Source: Chloroflexota bacterium (GTDB taxonomy: Bacteria > Chloroflexota > UBA11872 > UBA12225). From it: DNA of 33,536 nt. The notes below the pieces were generated by a model. The model had not been told where the DNA came from. It did not search any database and worked only from the letters and a program-made list of their open reading frames with translations. The stretch is taken from contig CANFGH010000003.1 in assembly GCA_947446285.1 (NCBI GenBank), positions 1 through 33,536 on the forward strand, read 5' to 3'. The translations under genes were made by a program, and so were the position numbers. This document shows, piece after piece, positions 32,683 to 33,536 of the stretch (its first letter is position 1; every line of letters begins with the position of its first letter).

Positions 32683-33207
32683 CTAGGACTTCGGTTCGGA
32701 AGGGGTGTCGGGCCTCCGAGGTGGCGCCCCCGAGGATGCACCAGCATCCGGCGTACGTGGGCCTCTCGGTCCTTGGCCGGGCCCACCTATCCGGTACCCG
32801 CCCGTTGGCCGCGGTCGCGGGGCACCGCCCCCCGGGGGTGCGGACCGAGGGGGATAGGGACTACGAACCGAGGGGCGAGCTGGGGTCGGCGACTGCGGCG
32901 TCGCGGCATTCCCGGGAGCGCCTGCCTGGGCAGGTTCCGCTGGAGACGCCTGCCGACCAATGCCACCTAGGAGTGACCCAAGACCCGCCATTGCAGACGC
33001 CGGAATTGCGCCACCGGACGACGCAGCAGACGCTGCCCGCCGGTTCTCATCGGTCACGTCCTGCACCAGTTCGTAGCGCAGGACGGTGATGTGCCGTGGC
33101 GCCTGAATGCCGATCTTTACGTGGTCACCCTCGATCGCGAGAACGATGATCTCGATCTCGTCGCCGATCCGGATGCGCTGCTCAGTTTTCCGGCTCAGTA
33201 CGAGCAT
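32683..33207 (-). CDS. csrA: CsrA carbon storage regulator with long C-terminal extension
   Basis: The first ~58 residues are a normal CsrA: MLVLSRKTEQRIRIGDEIEI, GDHVKIGIQAP, VLRYELVQDV, with Leu4 and the Arg of VLRYEL corresponding to the mRNA-binding residues. It binds GGA motifs in mRNA leaders and controls translation, especially of flagellin. The remaining ~115 residues are low complexity, rich in Gly, Pro, Ala, Ser and Arg (APPGGGAPRPRPTGGYRIGG), with no predicted fold. Typical CsrA is 60-75 residues, so this 174-residue protein is unusual. AGGAACG precedes the ATG at 33207. The gene lies 48 bases after fliW, whose product normally sequesters CsrA. Confidence 0.92.
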   Translation of the reverse strand: MLVLSRKTEQRIRIGDEIEIIVLAIEGDHVKIGIQAPRHITVLRYELVQDVTDENRRAASAASSGGAIPASAMAGLGSLLGGIGRQASPAEPAQAGAPGNAATPQSPTPARPSVRSPYPPRSAPPGGGAPRPRPTGGYRIGGPGQGPRGPRTPDAGASSGAPPRRPDTPSEPKS

Positions 33208-33255
33208 TCGTCGTTCCTAAACGGTCGTGGTTTTTCGCGGCCGATGGACGGCGGT

Positions 33256-33536
33256 TCAGGAACCGGTGCTGAGCAACGGGTGGCGCAATGAGTAACGCGC
33301 ATCACTCAGGATGACCTGCTTGCCAACCCCGCGCTTGCGGTTCACGATAACCGGAGCAAGCAAGTTGACCGTGGAGAGGCGCGGATCGCCGACGATGGTC
33401 ACAATCGACCAGATATCGGCATCATCCGGGTCCTCGAGCTCGAGTTGGTAGGCATCATCGCCACCGATCTCGGCCGCGTAATCCGGCTGGATCATCGTCG
33501 GGGCAATCACGACGAACGCAAGCGACGGATCCTCGA
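33256..33536 (-). CDS. fliW: Flagellar assembly factor FliW, C-terminal fragment
   Basis: The tracked ORF starts at GTG 33510, but the frame stays open to the window edge and upstream codons read EDPSLAFVVIAPTMIQPDYAAEI, which is conserved FliW sequence (EDPSLAFLVVDPF..PDYE). The gene therefore continues beyond the window. The visible part is about 93 residues: the acidic ELEDPDDADIWSIVTIV, LSTVNLLAPVIVNRKRGVGKQVIL and a C-terminal SLRHPLL. FliW binds flagellin or, when flagellin is low, CsrA, and so couples flagellin supply to translation. It is followed by csrA in the same strand, the standard pairing. Confidence 0.9.
   Translation of the reverse strand, partial: EDPSLAFVVIAPTMIQPDYAAEIGGDDAYQLELEDPDDADIWSIVTIVGDPRLSTVNLLAPVIVNRKRGVGKQVILSDARYSLRHPLLSTGS

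Overview
The window is GC-rich and densely coded. It most likely comes from a Chloroflexota-type bacterium or a close relative; this is inferred from style, not from a database match. The pointers are several lipoproteins with long Ala/Pro/Lys/Thr linkers behind an Arg-Arg signal peptide, a PAC2-family protein, a 29-residue bS22-like ribosomal protein, an ANTAR response regulator, and a CsrA-FliW pair that implies flagellar control. Many genes start with GTG or TTG. No insertion sequence, phage gene or CRISPR array was seen.

Left region (1-4472): a small carbohydrate-type island. It has a truncated short-chain dehydrogenase at the edge (minus strand), a TIM-barrel sugar isomerase/epimerase-like protein and a second dehydrogenase (plus), then a minus-strand pair made of another TIM-barrel protein and a family-1 solute-binding lipoprotein, which ends at a clear intrinsic terminator.

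Middle region (4646-13896): household and unknown genes. These are a PAC2 protein, the bS22-like mini-gene, a TolB/WD40-type propeller lipoprotein, tRNA-Pro(CGG), two small unknown proteins, an ANTAR response regulator, a very large YfhO-like membrane protein, and a glycosyltransferase translationally coupled to it.

Right region (14035-31027, all minus strand): a nearly complete purine-use locus of thirteen genes. In transcription order it encodes OHCU decarboxylase, urate oxidase, 5-hydroxyisourate hydrolase, allantoate amidohydrolase, allantoinase, ureidoglycine aminohydrolase, a second M20 hydrolase that looks like ureidoglycolate amidohydrolase, a BMP-type nucleoside/purine ABC importer (binding protein, two permeases, double ATPase), an adenosine/adenine deaminase-like enzyme, and xanthine dehydrogenase (FeS-FAD and molybdenum subunits). 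Together they would import a purine or nucleoside and take hypoxanthine/xanthine through urate and allantoin to glyoxylate, ammonia and CO2, releasing all ring nitrogen by the hydrolytic plant-like route. Several junctions overlap by 1-4 bases. The binding-protein gene has its own -10-like site, and two hairpins lie between it and the permeases. A divergently transcribed solute-binding lipoprotein (31168-32595) faces the head of this locus across 140 bases that hold a perfect 10-bp inverted pair, ACGGTACGAC/GTCGTACCGT, the best candidate operator here.

Right edge: a strong terminator, then csrA with an unusual ~115-residue Gly/Pro/Ala-rich tail, and a truncated fliW.
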